From NCBI GenBank assembly GCA_945861785.1, contig CAMAWD010000038.1, positions 1 through 53,858 of the forward strand: a stretch of DNA of 53,858 nucleotides. Direction: 5' to 3'. Under the pieces are notes generated by a model that was not told the DNA's origin, did not search any database, and saw only the letters and a list, made by a program, of their open reading frames with translations. Position numbers and translations under genes: made by a program. The stretch is from Rhodoferax sp. OV413 (GTDB lineage: Bacteria; Pseudomonadota; Gammaproteobacteria; Burkholderiales; Burkholderiaceae_C). Each line of letters opens with the position of its first letter. The first letter of the stretch is position 1. Shown here piece after piece: positions 42,114 to 51,592 of this stretch.

Positions 42114-43513
42114 GCGCGTGCCCCGCTGGTGGCCAAAACAGGGCCTTTGAATTTTTTGGATCGCTTGAGCGTGGCGCCGGCAGCAGCGATGCTGCCCAGC
42201 ACCGGCAGGTCGAGCGCTTCGGCCAGGTCGTCGGCCGAACGCACGCGGCGGTTGGCCAGCTCCAGCATCAGGGCCAGGCCCACGCCCAGCAGGGTGCCCA
42301 GGAAGATGGACACCAGCACGTTGAGCAGGATGCGTGGTTTGGAGGGCTCAACGGGCGGTGTTGCGGCATTGAGCAGCGCAATGTTGGATTGGGCGTTCTG
42401 GCTTTCTACATTGGATTGCGACGACCGTTGGCTGATGAGCTCGAATGCGCGCTGCGCGGTTTCCAGGTCGCGGCGCAACACGTTGAGCTCGTCGCGTTGC
42501 TTGTTCAGCACCAGCACCCGCGCTTTCTGGGCCGACAGCGCGCCCTGCAACTGCTGCTCGCGCTGTTTGCCCACCTGGTAGGTGGTGTCGATCGAGCTGG
42601 TGATCTTGCGGGTTTCGGTTTCGAGTTGGGCCTTGAGGCTGGCCAGCTCGGCCTCGGTGCGCTGGGTTTGCGGGTGGTTCTTGCCCAGGTTGATGTTGCT
42701 CTCTTGCAGCTTGGCGTCGAGCCGGGCGATGTCGGCCTTCAGGCTGTTGATGAGCGGGCTTTGCATGACCTCGGCCACGGTGTCGGCCTTGGCGTTTTGC
42801 CGTTTGCTCTGGCTGTCGGTGGTCAGGGCCTGCACGCCGGTGAGCTGGCTCGAGGTTTCGTTGAGTTTGGCGGTCTCGTAGTCGAGCCGGTCGTCCACCG
42901 CGGTGATGCCCTTGGTCTGCTGGTAGTCCGACAGGGCCTTTTGCGCCCGGTCGAGCTTCTCGCGCATCTGTTTGGTCTGCTCCTCGAAGAAGGCGGCGTA
43001 TTGGCGGGCCGGGGCGAGCTTGAGCTCGAGTGTGACGTCCAGGTAGGCCTGCGCAAAACCGTTGGCAACAGCGGCGGCAAAGTCCGGGTTGGCTCCGGAG
43101 TAGTTGATGCTGATCACGTTGCTTTCGCGGGCGGGTCTCACCTCCAGCTTTTTCTGCAGCAGGGTGGCCAGCCAGGTGATCAGCTGGCCTTTGCCTTCGG
43201 TGTCTTCCTGCCACTGCGCGCGGATGGCGGCGCTTTCTTCCATGCGCAGCAGCTTGACCACACGCTGGGCGACGCGGTCGCTGTTGATGATGTCGATCTG
43301 GGTGGCCATGTAGCCCGGGGCCATCATGCCCTGCAGCACCATGCCGCTCACCGGGTCGGGCGATTTGACGTCGAGCACCACGGCGGCGGATGCGGTGTAT
43401 TCCTTCGGGATCACCAGGCTGACACCCACGGTGGCGGCCACGGTGATCAGCAGTGTCAGCAGCGCCACCTGGTAGCGGGCGCGCAGGATGAGCAGAAATT
43501 GTTGGAGTGTCAT
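42110..43513 (-). CDS. epsF: EpsF, Wzz/GNVR chain-length determinant
   Basis: 467 residues: an N-terminal helix (LLTLLITVAATVGVSLVIPK), the Wzz domain start EYTASAAVVLDVKSPDPV, a long coiled-coil periplasmic part, and the GNVR-region RVLVLNKQRDELNVLRRDLE followed by a C-terminal helix (ILLNVLVSIFLGTLLGVGLA). It controls polymer length with EpsG and EpsE at the inner membrane. Confidence 0.93.
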   Translation of the reverse strand: MTLQQFLLILRARYQVALLTLLITVAATVGVSLVIPKEYTASAAVVLDVKSPDPVSGMVLQGMMAPGYMATQIDIINSDRVAQRVVKLLRMEESAAIRAQWQEDTEGKGQLITWLATLLQKKLEVRPARESNVISINYSGANPDFAAAVANGFAQAYLDVTLELKLAPARQYAAFFEEQTKQMREKLDRAQKALSDYQQTKGITAVDDRLDYETAKLNETSSQLTGVQALTTDSQSKRQNAKADTVAEVMQSPLINSLKADIARLDAKLQESNINLGKNHPQTQRTEAELASLKAQLETETRKITSSIDTTYQVGKQREQQLQGALSAQKARVLVLNKQRDELNVLRRDLETAQRAFELISQRSSQSNVESQNAQSNIALLNAATPPVEPSKPRILLNVLVSIFLGTLLGVGLALMLELANRRVRSADDLAEALDLPVLGSIAAAGATLKRSKKFKGPVLATSGARA

Positions 43514-43534
43514 GGCTCGCGGTCCTGGTTGCTA

Positions 43535-44572
43535 TTAGAAGAGGCGTTCTTCGACGTAGATCACGTCGTTGGGCTGCACCATGTCGGTCAGCCTGGGCAC
43601 GGTCTGCTCGATCGAGCCGCTGGCACCGCGGCGGTGCAGGCGCAGTTTTTTCTCGCTGCCACGGGCGGTGGGGCCGCCGCCCTGGGCCAGGGCCTGCATC
43701 AGCGTCATGTTGCGCTCGATGCGGAACGAGCCGGGGCGCTGCGCCTCGCCGTAGATGAAGAACACCGGGGCTTCTTCGACATAGATCACGTCGTCGGGCT
43801 GCACCGGGTCGGTCAGGTTGGGCACGCTCTGGGTCACGGTGTCGTTGGCGCTGCGGCGGTGCAGGCGCAGCTTGTTCTCGGTGCCGCGGGCGGTGGGGCC
43901 GCCGCCCTGTGCCAGGGCCTGCATCACCGTCATGTTGCGCTCGATGCGGAACGAGCCGGGGCGCTGCGCCTCGCCGTAGATGTGGAACACCGGCGCGCGG
44001 TGCACATACACGGTGTCGCCGCCCATCAGGATGATGTCGTCTGAGGGATTTTCGTTGAGGTAGATCGCGGGCAGGTCGATCACGCGGCGAAAGGCCTGGC
44101 CGCCGCGCTGGCCGGTGATCACCACCATGTCGTCACCGCCCTGGGTGGCGCCGCCGGCGTTGGCCAGCATGTCGCTCAGGCGGGTGTTGGCGGTTTCCAG
44201 CGGAAAACGCCCCGGCCGGTTGACCTGCCCCAACACCGACACCTGGTTGCCGCGAATCTGGATCAGCACGATGTTGACCTGCGGCTGGCGGATGAAGCCG
44301 CCTTTTTGCAGTGCGTCGGCGATTTTTTTCTCGGCCGCAGCGATCGACAGGCCGCCCAGGTCTACCGCGCCAATCAGCGGGTAGGTGATGGAGCCGTTTT
44401 CGGACACACGGGTTTCGATGGTGAGGTCGGGGTTCTGGAACACCTGCACGCGGATTGCGTCGCCCGCGCCCAGCGGGTAGTCAGGCTTGCCCTGGGCAAA
44501 GCTGCCAAGGCTGGCAAGCGAAAGCACGGCAGCCAGCAGCAGGTGGGGCAGTCGGAAAAGGCGCATGGTCAT
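43535..44572 (-). CDS. epsE: EpsE, Wza-type polysaccharide export protein with duplicated SLBB part
   Basis: 345 residues: signal peptide (LLLAAVLSLASLGSFAQG), the export domain start YPLGAGDAIRVQVFQNPDLT and SENGSITYPLIGAV, then SLBB-type units. The protein carries two tandem copies of a 75-residue unit (193-267 and 268-342, each beginning APVF-x-IYGEAQRPGSF and ending DVIYVEE). Relatives are about 265-270 residues and have one copy, so this is a recent duplication. It should form the periplasmic/outer-membrane export channel. Confidence 0.93.
   Translation of the reverse strand: MTMRLFRLPHLLLAAVLSLASLGSFAQGKPDYPLGAGDAIRVQVFQNPDLTIETRVSENGSITYPLIGAVDLGGLSIAAAEKKIADALQKGGFIRQPQVNIVLIQIRGNQVSVLGQVNRPGRFPLETANTRLSDMLANAGGATQGGDDMVVITGQRGGQAFRRVIDLPAIYLNENPSDDIILMGGDTVYVHRAPVFHIYGEAQRPGSFRIERNMTVMQALAQGGGPTARGTENKLRLHRRSANDTVTQSVPNLTDPVQPDDVIYVEEAPVFFIYGEAQRPGSFRIERNMTLMQALAQGGGPTARGSEKKLRLHRRGASGSIEQTVPRLTDMVQPNDVIYVEERLF
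43547..43996 (-). repeat. Tandem 225-base duplication inside epsE
   Basis: The bases 43772-43996 and 43547-43771 encode almost the same 75 residues; the first ~45 codons are nearly identical at the DNA level (for example GGAACGAGCCGGGGCGCTGC occurs in both). The copies stay in frame. Confidence 0.9.
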
Positions 44573-44626
44573 GGGGTGGTCCGGTTCGGGGGAAAGGGCG
44601 GGTGGGGGTGCGTCGTGGCCGGCGGC

Positions 44627-45622
44627 TTACTTGAGCTTGGCCACGCCTTTTTCTATTGCGCTTTGGGTTTTGGCGGGGTCGGCTGCGGGTGCCGGTGCCG
44701 GTGCAGGTGCGGCGGCCACCGCCGGTTGCGCGGGTGCGGCAGCATCAGGAGCGGTGGCGCCCGAGGCGGCGGCGCCGGGTGCGAAATCGCCCATGTAGGT
44801 CACGCTGGCCTTGGTGCGCAGCGCCTTGACATTCTGGCTAACGGCCTCGGCCCCACGCTGGTTGGCCATGAACTGCTCGATGCGGGGCACGGCGTTGGCT
44901 TCAGGCACGGGCGCGGATTGCGACGACGCCACCCGGATCACGTTGAAGCCTTGCGGGTTTTTCACGACCAGCGACTGGCCGTCTTTGAGGGCATGGACCT
45001 TGGTCAACAGTTCAAGCGGGATTTGCTCTGCAGCGCGGGTGGCGGCACCCCCGCCGAACTTGACGTCCTTGGATTTGAGGAAAGTCGCCACCTCTTCCAT
45101 TGGCTTGCCGCTGCCCAGCATGGCGCGCACCTGCTCGGCGACTGCTTCGCCCGCTGCGCCGGGGAGTTGCACTTCCTGCAGGTTGAACACGCGCCGCTCG
45201 GAGAACAGCGCCGGGTGCTCGGCATAGTATTTTTTGGTTTCTTCGGGTGTGGGTTTGGGCAGCGAACTGGTGATTTGCTGGATATAGGCACGGGCCAGCA
45301 CCTCACGCCGCGCGGCTTCGATCTGGGCCACCACTTCGGGCGAGCGGTTGAGTTTGCTCTCTTCGGCCTGGCTCACGGCGAGTTGCTGGTCGATCAGCTT
45401 TTCGAGCACTTCGCGGCGCAGGTTCTGCACCGCCTGCGGTGTGGCATTGGCGGCGTTGGTGCGGCTGAGCACCTGGTTGATCTGGTGCACTGAGATTTCT
45501 TCGGAGCCTACTTTGGCCGCCACCTGGGTGGCGACTTTTTTGTCCTCCTTGTTGCCGCAGGCGGTGAGGGTCAGGGCCACAAGTGCGGCAATGGCGAGGG
45601 GGCAAAAGATTGTGTGTTTCAT
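44627..45622 (-). CDS. epsD: EpsD, peptidyl-prolyl isomerase lipoprotein
   Basis: 331 residues starting MKHTIFCPLAIAALVALTLT with lipobox LTAC, so a lipoprotein; then a SurA/PpiC-like N-terminal helical part (SVHQINQVLSRTNAANATPQ), a parvulin-like domain (EQIPLELLTKVHALKDGQSL, NPQGFNVIRVASS), and an Ala/Pro-rich tail (AAPAPAPAPAADPA). The ATG gives the clean lipoprotein signal; an earlier in-frame start would precede it. Standard eps operon member. Confidence 0.9.
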   Translation of the reverse strand: MKHTIFCPLAIAALVALTLTACGNKEDKKVATQVAAKVGSEEISVHQINQVLSRTNAANATPQAVQNLRREVLEKLIDQQLAVSQAEESKLNRSPEVVAQIEAARREVLARAYIQQITSSLPKPTPEETKKYYAEHPALFSERRVFNLQEVQLPGAAGEAVAEQVRAMLGSGKPMEEVATFLKSKDVKFGGGAATRAAEQIPLELLTKVHALKDGQSLVVKNPQGFNVIRVASSQSAPVPEANAVPRIEQFMANQRGAEAVSQNVKALRTKASVTYMGDFAPGAAASGATAPDAAAPAQPAVAAAPAPAPAPAADPAKTQSAIEKGVAKLK

Positions 45623-45662
45623 GGTGGTGCAAAGGGTGGCGCGCTTGTGTGAAATTGGCACG

Positions 45663-46874
45663 TCAGTAAGTGAATTGCGCACTGACGTTGATTGCGTTGC
45701 TGGAATAGTCGAAACCAGCCAGGCTGGAGGATCGCTTGGCGTTTTGCAATGACGCGCTGAGCGACAGGTACTTGGTGGGTTGCCAGTCCATCGACACGCT
45801 GGCGTCGCGGGTCACGTCGCGCCGCTGCAAGCGGGCAAGGCCGCTTGGGCTACCGCCAAAGTCGCGCACTTCGTGGGCCAGTTGCACGCGCACCGCGGCT
45901 TTGGGGCTGACCTGCCACACCGGGCCAACCGAGAAACGGTCGGTCTGCGAAAAGTTGGTGTTGGTTGTCTCGAATGCGTTGATTTCACGTGCCCAACCAG
46001 CGGCCAGGCCGGCCTTGGGCGAGTACGACCAATTGATGTTGGCCGCGCCCGTGAAGCCGCCAAAATTGCGCTGCGGGTAATTGGGGTAGCTGCGGCTGCG
46101 GTGCCCGGCCCTGAAATCGGCCGAGGTGTCGCGGCTGATGGCCCAGGTGGCCAGCAGCTCGTTGTCGGTCTGGGTGAAGCGGTCGTCAAAGAAGCCGGGC
46201 GACGGGATGACGCGGTTGGTGGTGTAGGTGCCGTCCGAGCTGCGCAGTGTGTAACCGGCGGAGCTGCCCGAGGCCAGCACATACCGCACGCCACCGTCCA
46301 GCGTGGTCAGGCGGTAGTCGGCCTCGGAGGTGATCTGCAGGCTGTTCTTGAGCGCGGACTGCGTCAGGCCGCCGAGCAGCCGCCAGTTGGCGTCGAGCTC
46401 GTAGTTGCCGTCAAGGCGGGTGTTGGTGGTCACGCGTTCGTTGCGCACGTTGAACCCGCGAAAGTCGATAAAACTGTTGAGCCGCTGGTCGCGCGAGGTG
46501 CTGAGGTTGCCACGCAAATGCGGGGTGTAGCTCCAGCGCCAGGCGCCGCGGTAGTTGAGCGCGGAGAAATCCAGGTAGCTGAAATTCTGGTAGCTGTACT
46601 TGACCACGGCGACGTCGAGTTCGACACGCTGCAGGCTGTAGGCCTTGTTGTAGTTGACGCCCAGTGAGGTTATGCGGACGGTCTCTGCGGCCGAACTGCG
46701 TCCGATCAGCGCCTGGGCGTTTGCGCTCGCGGGCAGGCGAAACAGGTTGCTGTCATTCGCCAGCCCCACCGAGGCGCGAAATTGCAGATCTTGCCCCCCT
46801 TCGGCCCATGCGTTGCCCGCTGTGGCCAGAAGGATGGCCAGCAGGGTCAGTGGATGTCGGTGCGTTGGTGGCAT
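45663..46874 (-). CDS. epsL: EpsL, outer-membrane beta-barrel of the XrtB EPS system
   Basis: 403 residues with a signal peptide (LLAILLATAGNAWA), then GGQDLQFRASVGLANDSNLF and alternating amphipathic strands to the end FDYSSNAINVSAQFTY, with a C-terminal aromatic residue as in outer-membrane barrels. It is the exosortase-B-associated EpsL type, likely the outer-membrane exit. Lies between epsB and epsD. Confidence 0.9.
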   Translation of the reverse strand: MPPTHRHPLTLLAILLATAGNAWAEGGQDLQFRASVGLANDSNLFRLPASANAQALIGRSSAAETVRITSLGVNYNKAYSLQRVELDVAVVKYSYQNFSYLDFSALNYRGAWRWSYTPHLRGNLSTSRDQRLNSFIDFRGFNVRNERVTTNTRLDGNYELDANWRLLGGLTQSALKNSLQITSEADYRLTTLDGGVRYVLASGSSAGYTLRSSDGTYTTNRVIPSPGFFDDRFTQTDNELLATWAISRDTSADFRAGHRSRSYPNYPQRNFGGFTGAANINWSYSPKAGLAAGWAREINAFETTNTNFSQTDRFSVGPVWQVSPKAAVRVQLAHEVRDFGGSPSGLARLQRRDVTRDASVSMDWQPTKYLSLSASLQNAKRSSSLAGFDYSSNAINVSAQFTY

Positions 46875-46877
46875 GAC

Positions 46878-48299
46878 TCAATGTGCCTTTTCGTCTTTGA
46901 GAACGAGCCTGATCGTCTTGAGGATGATGTGGATATCGAGCCGCAACGACCAGTTCCGCAGATAGTCGAGGTCGTAGTCGATCCGGCCCTGCATTTTGTC
47001 CAGGGTGACGGTCTCGCCACGGTATCCATTGACCTGGGCCCAGCCCGTGATGCCCGGGCGCACTTTGTGGCGCACCATGTAGCCCTTGATGAGTTTGCGG
47101 TAGAGCTCGTTGTGCGCCACCGCGTGCGGACGCGGACCCACTATGCTCATGCGGCCCTGCAGCACATTGACGAACTGGGGCAGTTCGTCCATCGAGGTGC
47201 GCCGCATCAATGCACCCAGTGGCGTGATGCGGTTGTCGCCTTTTTCAGCCTGCCGGATGGTGGTGCCGTCTTCGGTCACAGTCATCGAGCGAAATTTGTA
47301 GACCACGATTTCCTCACCATCGAGCCCGTAGCGGCGTTGCTTGAAAATAACCGGGCCGGGTGACGAGAATTTGACGGCAACCGCCAGCACGGCCAGCAGC
47401 GGCATGATGAGGACCAGGATCAGGATCGACAGAACGATGTCGCTGACGCGCTTGAGTGCGCCATCGGCACCGCGGAAGGGTGTCTCGCAAACCGAGATCA
47501 CCGGCATTCCGCACACGGTGCTGGTGTGGCCCTGGATCAGGTCTGTGAAGAACATGTCGGGCACAAAATAGATCGACGCGGTGGTGTCCCTGAGTGTGTC
47601 TAGCAGTTGCAGGATGCGTGGCTGCGATGCCATCGGCAGCGAGAGGTAGATCAGCTGGACATGCTTTTTTTGCACCAGTGAGGCCAGTTGGTCGAGTGTG
47701 CCGAGCAGCTTGTTGGGGCCCGCTGCGCCCAGCCTGGGCACGCCGCGGCTGTCCACAAACCCCAACAACTCGATGCGCGAAAACGGCGCGCCCTGGATGC
47801 GCGATGCAAGGGCGGCGCCCTGCTCGTTCATGCCCACAATGATGGCCCGTCGCATCGGCCCTTGGAGGCGAATCACCCAGGGAGCGGTGCCACGCAATAC
47901 CAGGTGCATGGCAAATTCAGCCGTTGGTGCAATCCACAGCCAGCTGATCAGGGTTTCACGCGAGAACTCCCGGATGTAGCCGGTGGCGAAACCGGTCAGC
48001 AGGAGCAGGCCGGCCGACCACAGCCAATTGATGCCGATATCGAGCAGCACCCTTCCAATGGATGACTCCAGATGCGCCTGACCCGGAAAAGTCAGCGCAA
48101 ATACCAGCACCGACAGGATCAGGTAGGGCGGTGGCAGCTCGCCGGAGTAGTAATACGCCAGACCCCATAACGAAAACACATACGTGATGGGGCCGATGGA
48201 CGACTCGACCACGCTGAGGAGGTTGTCCTTGCTGATCGCCGTCTGCGAAGGCCGCTTGAGCAGTGTGGCGGCGGAGAACGCAGCATCAGTTTTGGACAT
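46878..48299 (-). CDS. epsB: EpsB, undecaprenyl-phosphate sugar phosphotransferase
   Basis: 473 residues: four to five N-terminal membrane helices, a Rossmann-like CoA-binding-type part (RRAIIVGMNEQGAALASRIQ), a further helix at KRVSDIVLSILILVLIMPLL, and the catalytic domain SPGPVIFKQRRYGLDGEEIV, VYKFRSM, RRTSMDELPQFVNVLQGRMS and VRPGITGWAQVNGYRGET. This is the WcaJ/PglC type that starts repeat assembly. The start overlaps the 3' end of epsA by 14 bases. Confidence 0.94.
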   Translation of the reverse strand: MSKTDAAFSAATLLKRPSQTAISKDNLLSVVESSIGPITYVFSLWGLAYYYSGELPPPYLILSVLVFALTFPGQAHLESSIGRVLLDIGINWLWSAGLLLLTGFATGYIREFSRETLISWLWIAPTAEFAMHLVLRGTAPWVIRLQGPMRRAIIVGMNEQGAALASRIQGAPFSRIELLGFVDSRGVPRLGAAGPNKLLGTLDQLASLVQKKHVQLIYLSLPMASQPRILQLLDTLRDTTASIYFVPDMFFTDLIQGHTSTVCGMPVISVCETPFRGADGALKRVSDIVLSILILVLIMPLLAVLAVAVKFSSPGPVIFKQRRYGLDGEEIVVYKFRSMTVTEDGTTIRQAEKGDNRITPLGALMRRTSMDELPQFVNVLQGRMSIVGPRPHAVAHNELYRKLIKGYMVRHKVRPGITGWAQVNGYRGETVTLDKMQGRIDYDLDYLRNWSLRLDIHIILKTIRLVLKDEKAH

Positions 48300-49089
48300 T
48301 GCTTGCCAATGGCATGAGCTTGCTCACCGCTTGGGCGCGGTTGGTTACGTTGAGCTTTTGAAAGACCCGCTGCATGTGGTTCTTGACGGTGAAAGAACTG
48401 ATGTTCAGGATCAGTGCGATTTCGGGGTTGGTCTTGCCATGTGAAACCCAGCGCAGAATTTCCACTTCACGTTGTGAGAGGTTGAACTCCCGCAAACCAA
48501 GCCGATCTTCGGCAACAACCGTGCTGGCATTCTGATTGCTTTGGTGTGGCAAGTGGGTGATCTGGCGCAAGGCGGTGTCGATATAGGGCAAGACGAGCGC
48601 CATGGTGCTGCTTTCGGCCGCGCGAAATTTTTCTTTGGTGCTGAATGCGACGTACATGCAATCATGGCTGCCCCGCTCGTCGATGATGCCGTGCACCATG
48701 GCACAACGCATTTTTTGAAGTGCCGCGCCGACTTCAGAGCGAAGGCCGGAGTCTTCCATCAAAAAGCCGCTGTCACCGGCATTCAGCGCAAACGGCTTCT
48801 TGCCGAAATGGACCCAGCGCTCGAACAGGTTCAGCAGCAAGGGGGTCACGGTTGGCCCATTCGAAGTCTGGGATCGCACCCCCGCCATGGGCGAGATGAT
48901 GTCGTGGTGGATGACGCCCTTCTGGAAGTTACCCCAGGCCGCAATAAGAATGTCGTGTGGCAGATAACGTTGCATGTCGCCCTGTAACCAGGCAAGGACG
49001 TCAAAATGGCTGCGGACCTCGACCGAACGCGTCACCACCCGGTGGTAACGCTGTAGTTCCTTGGTGGACAATAACGGCAAGAAAGCCAT
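48286..49089 (-). CDS. epsA: EpsA, LuxR-type regulator of the EPS locus
   Basis: 267 residues. The C-terminal LuxR helix-turn-helix (LSQREVEILRWVSHGKTNPE, IALILNISSFTVKNHMQRVF, QKLNVTNRAQAV; ~205-260) binds DNA; the N-terminal part is the EpsA-type sensor. It is the first gene of the eps operon; the 200-base A/T-rich region upstream (49090-49291) is its likely promoter. Confidence 0.92.
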   Translation of the reverse strand: MAFLPLLSTKELQRYHRVVTRSVEVRSHFDVLAWLQGDMQRYLPHDILIAAWGNFQKGVIHHDIISPMAGVRSQTSNGPTVTPLLLNLFERWVHFGKKPFALNAGDSGFLMEDSGLRSEVGAALQKMRCAMVHGIIDERGSHDCMYVAFSTKEKFRAAESSTMALVLPYIDTALRQITHLPHQSNQNASTVVAEDRLGLREFNLSQREVEILRWVSHGKTNPEIALILNISSFTVKNHMQRVFQKLNVTNRAQAVSKLMPLASNVQN

Positions 49090-49291
49090 GGATGCTGGTT
49101 GAAAAGTTCACAAAATGGGTTGGTGCGCAAAGCAGCAACACGAATGGGTGCCCAATCTGAGTACACCCTGGCAATGTGTAAACAAGATTTCGTTTCATTC
49201 TATGAAGTGCCGGCAAAATTTAATTGATCCTGCGCGAATTGCGACGCGTTCAAAAGGCAATCTGTGTATTCGTTCACACGGGAGTCAGACG

Positions 49292-49320
49292 AAAAAAAAG
49301 GGATTGCGCTGCAACCCCTT
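49292..49320 (-). terminator. Rho-independent terminator after the PEP-CTERM gene
   Basis: Reading leftward: AAGGGGTTGC, loop AGC, GCAATCCC then eight T. The stem has one G-T wobble. It lies 36 bases after the stop of the PEP-CTERM gene and separates it from epsA. Confidence 0.85.
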
Positions 49321-49355
49321 GTTCTGACTGGCGGAACCGCGTCCGTCGACGGTGT

Positions 49356-49895
49356 TTAGCCTTGATTGCGCTTGTTGCGCCGCACAGCAATCGCGCCCAT
49401 CACGCCGAGGCCGGCCAGCAACATGGCGTAGGACTCGGGCTCCGGGACGGCGGTGACCGTGATGGCACCGTTGTACAGACCACCGAACTCACCGTTGGTG
49501 ATGCCGGTGACGTTCAGGTAGTAATTGCCGGGAGCGGCAGCACCCCAAGTGAATGCGATCTGGTTCGCCGTGCTCACAACTGTGGTGAGGGCAGAGTCGT
49601 CCCCGTTGAACAGGACGCCGTCAGGGTTGGATACCAGGGACGCGGTTGCCAGCAACGTATTGAAAAAGCCAGGCACGGGAAAGTTGATTACGCTGTAGCC
49701 GGAGCCACTGTTGGCCGGCAGTGAGAAAGTGAAAATGTCGTTGAACGGGCCGATTGGTACAGCGCCGGAATTGAATGACAAGGGCACACCGGGCGAGGCA
49801 GTTCCCAGTGTGTGTGTCACCGCACTGGCAGACATGGAGATGCCCGCAAAGATTGCGGCCAGGAGAGCTTTTTTGGCAAATGGCATGATTGTCAT
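49356..49895 (-). CDS. FxDxF-type PEP-CTERM protein
   Basis: The start MTIMPFAKKALLAAIFAGIS gives a signal peptide (cut near SASA). FNDIFTFSLPANSGSG carries the FxDxF motif (FNDIF) of this PEP-CTERM subgroup, and the end VPEPESYAMLLAGLGVMG then AIAVRRNKRNQG is the exosortase sorting tail. About 179 residues; an ATG three codons later is also possible. Located beside epsA and followed by its own terminator, so it is probably regulated separately but processed by the exosortase B encoded at 37349. Confidence 0.9.
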   Translation of the reverse strand: MTIMPFAKKALLAAIFAGISMSASAVTHTLGTASPGVPLSFNSGAVPIGPFNDIFTFSLPANSGSGYSVINFPVPGFFNTLLATASLVSNPDGVLFNGDDSALTTVVSTANQIAFTWGAAAPGNYYLNVTGITNGEFGGLYNGAITVTAVPEPESYAMLLAGLGVMGAIAVRRNKRNQG

Positions 49896-50062
49896 TACGT
49901 TGATCCCTTTGTTAATTGCACAGACACGGTGACAGCTACCGCGCTTGGGGCCAAGTATCTCCATTGCTGCAGCGCACACCAATAGGCCATTCGGACTAAT
50001 CGAAGTATCAGCGCTGTGATTTCCGCCACCAAGTGTGACTGTCAGCGCGCCGCTTTCGTGGT

Positions 50063-50983
50063 TCAGCCGCCCGCCTCCAAAGTGAACTGCGCATGCCGGT
50101 CTTGCCCCAGCAACTCGACCATCTGGGGCAGGGCGGCCTGCAGGGCGGCTTTCAGGGTGTGTGGCGGGTTGATCAAAAACATGCCGCTGGCTGGCAGCCC
50201 GGGGCGGTGCTCTTCACCGGCTGCGTCGGTCGTGATCTTGCTGTTCTTGACGGTCAGGGTCGCCTGCAGCCAGCTCCTGCCAGCCTTGGTGGCCAGGGTT
50301 TTGAGCTTTCGGGGGACGTCGTGGGCTTCCGGCCGCGGGATGATGGGGTACCAGACTGCATAGGTGCCGACGGCGAACCGGGTCAGCGCGTCGCCGATCA
50401 TGGCGACCACTCGGCCGTAGTCGGACTTGACTTCGTAACTCGGGTCGCTCAGCACCAGGGCCCGCCGCTGCGGGGGCGGCAAAAACTTCTTGAGGCCTTC
50501 GAAACCGTCTTCGCGCAGGACGGCCACCTGTCGGCCGGCTTCCAGTTGGGCGATGTTGGCGGTCAGCGTCTTGGAGTCGGTCGGGTGCAGTTCGAACAGT
50601 TTGAGTTTGTCGCGTTCGCGCAACAGGCGCTGGATGATGAAGGGAGAGCCCGGATAAACCTTGTGGCTGCCTTTGGCATTGAAGCTGGCCACCATGTCCA
50701 TGTAGTCCTGTAGCGCCGGGGCCAGGATGAGCGGGGCCTTTTTCTTGGCGGCGGCGTCGGTTGCAGCAGGCGGCGTGCGAAGGCGCAGGAACCCGTCGGC
50801 CGCTTCCCCGCTGGTTTGGGCGTAGTCGCCGTCCAGCCGGTACAGGCCGGCACCGGCATGGGTGTCGAAAACCGCGATCGGGCTGTCTTTTTGGGTAAGG
50901 TGTTTCAGGGTGGCCAACAGCACCATGTGCTTGAGCACATCGGCGTGGTTGCCGGCATGAAACGCGTGGCGGTAGCTGAACAT
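50063..50983 (-). CDS. rlmJ: 23S rRNA (adenine-2030-N6)-methyltransferase RlmJ
   Basis: 306 residues. MFSYRHAFHAGNHADVLKHM is the RlmJ start; THAGAGLYRLDG, PGSPFIIQRLLRERDKLKLF and the catalytic ALVLSDPSYEVKSDYGRVVA (DPSY form of the N6-adenine DPPY motif) follow, ending in GSGMFLINPPHTL-like residues. Housekeeping gene, divergent from rplM, and not part of the EPS locus. Confidence 0.95.
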   Translation of the reverse strand: MFSYRHAFHAGNHADVLKHMVLLATLKHLTQKDSPIAVFDTHAGAGLYRLDGDYAQTSGEAADGFLRLRTPPAATDAAAKKKAPLILAPALQDYMDMVASFNAKGSHKVYPGSPFIIQRLLRERDKLKLFELHPTDSKTLTANIAQLEAGRQVAVLREDGFEGLKKFLPPPQRRALVLSDPSYEVKSDYGRVVAMIGDALTRFAVGTYAVWYPIIPRPEAHDVPRKLKTLATKAGRSWLQATLTVKNSKITTDAAGEEHRPGLPASGMFLINPPHTLKAALQAALPQMVELLGQDRHAQFTLEAGG

Positions 50984-51019
50984 CGCGCGATAGTAACCCG
51001 CGCGGGCGCAAAACCTTTA

Positions 51020-51025
51020 TATAAT
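51020..51025 (+). promoter_or_regulatory. -10 box of the rplM-rpsI promoter
   Basis: A perfect TATAAT lies 125 bases before the rplM ATG in the rlmJ-rplM divergent space; the -35 region (about 50997-51002) is poor. This leaves a leader of roughly 115 bases that could be used for ribosomal-protein control, though I see no known leader motif. Confidence 0.6.
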
Positions 51026-51149
51026 CGCGGGCTTCGCAGCGCTCACGTGGTTCCGCGGCGAAGACAAACCTCCCACCTAAGAGATTCCCTTCAGAGGAAC
51101 ACCGACCGTGGAAAAGAACCCGTACAAACCCTCTTGACAGAGAAAACTC

Positions 51150-51581
51150 ATGACCAAAACGTTCAGCGCCAAACCCGCTGACGTGACGCACGAGTGGTTT
51201 GTGATTGACGCGACCGACAAGGTCCTCGGACGAGTAGCCAGCGAAGTTGCTCTCCGTTTGCGCGGCAAACACAAGGCCATTTACACGCCTCACGTCGATA
51301 CCGGTGACTTCATCGTCATCATCAACGCAGCCCGACTGCGTGTCACCGGCGCCAAGTCGCTCGACAAGATCTACTACAGCCACTCCGGTTACCCGGGCGG
51401 CATTTCGCAGATCAACTTCAGGGATATGCAAGCCAAGTTCCCGGGCCGCGCGCTCGAGAAGGCCGTCAAGGGCATGCTGCCCAAGGGCCCGCTTGGTTAC
51501 GCCATGATCAAGAAGCTCAAGGTGTACGGTGGTGCAGAGCACCCGCACACTGCCCAGCAACCCAAAGTGTTGGAACTATAA
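51150..51581 (+). CDS. rplM: 50S ribosomal protein L13
   Basis: 143 residues: [50 protein letters not shown] and [22 protein letters not shown] are the L13 signature regions. Followed 11 bases later by rpsI, the universal pair. Confidence 0.98.
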   Translation: MTKTFSAKPADVTHEWFVIDATDKVLGRVASEVALRLRGKHKAIYTPHVDTGDFIVIINAARLRVTGAKSLDKIYYSHSGYPGGISQINFRDMQAKFPGRALEKAVKGMLPKGPLGYAMIKKLKVYGGAEHPHTAQQPKVLEL

Positions 51582-51592
51582 GGAGCTTCAAG

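Noticed and set aside
42389-44044. 551-codon open frame on the + strand
   Set aside because: It lies antisense to epsF and epsE, which are certain; the product is a Leu/Gly/His-rich shadow of GC-rich codons.
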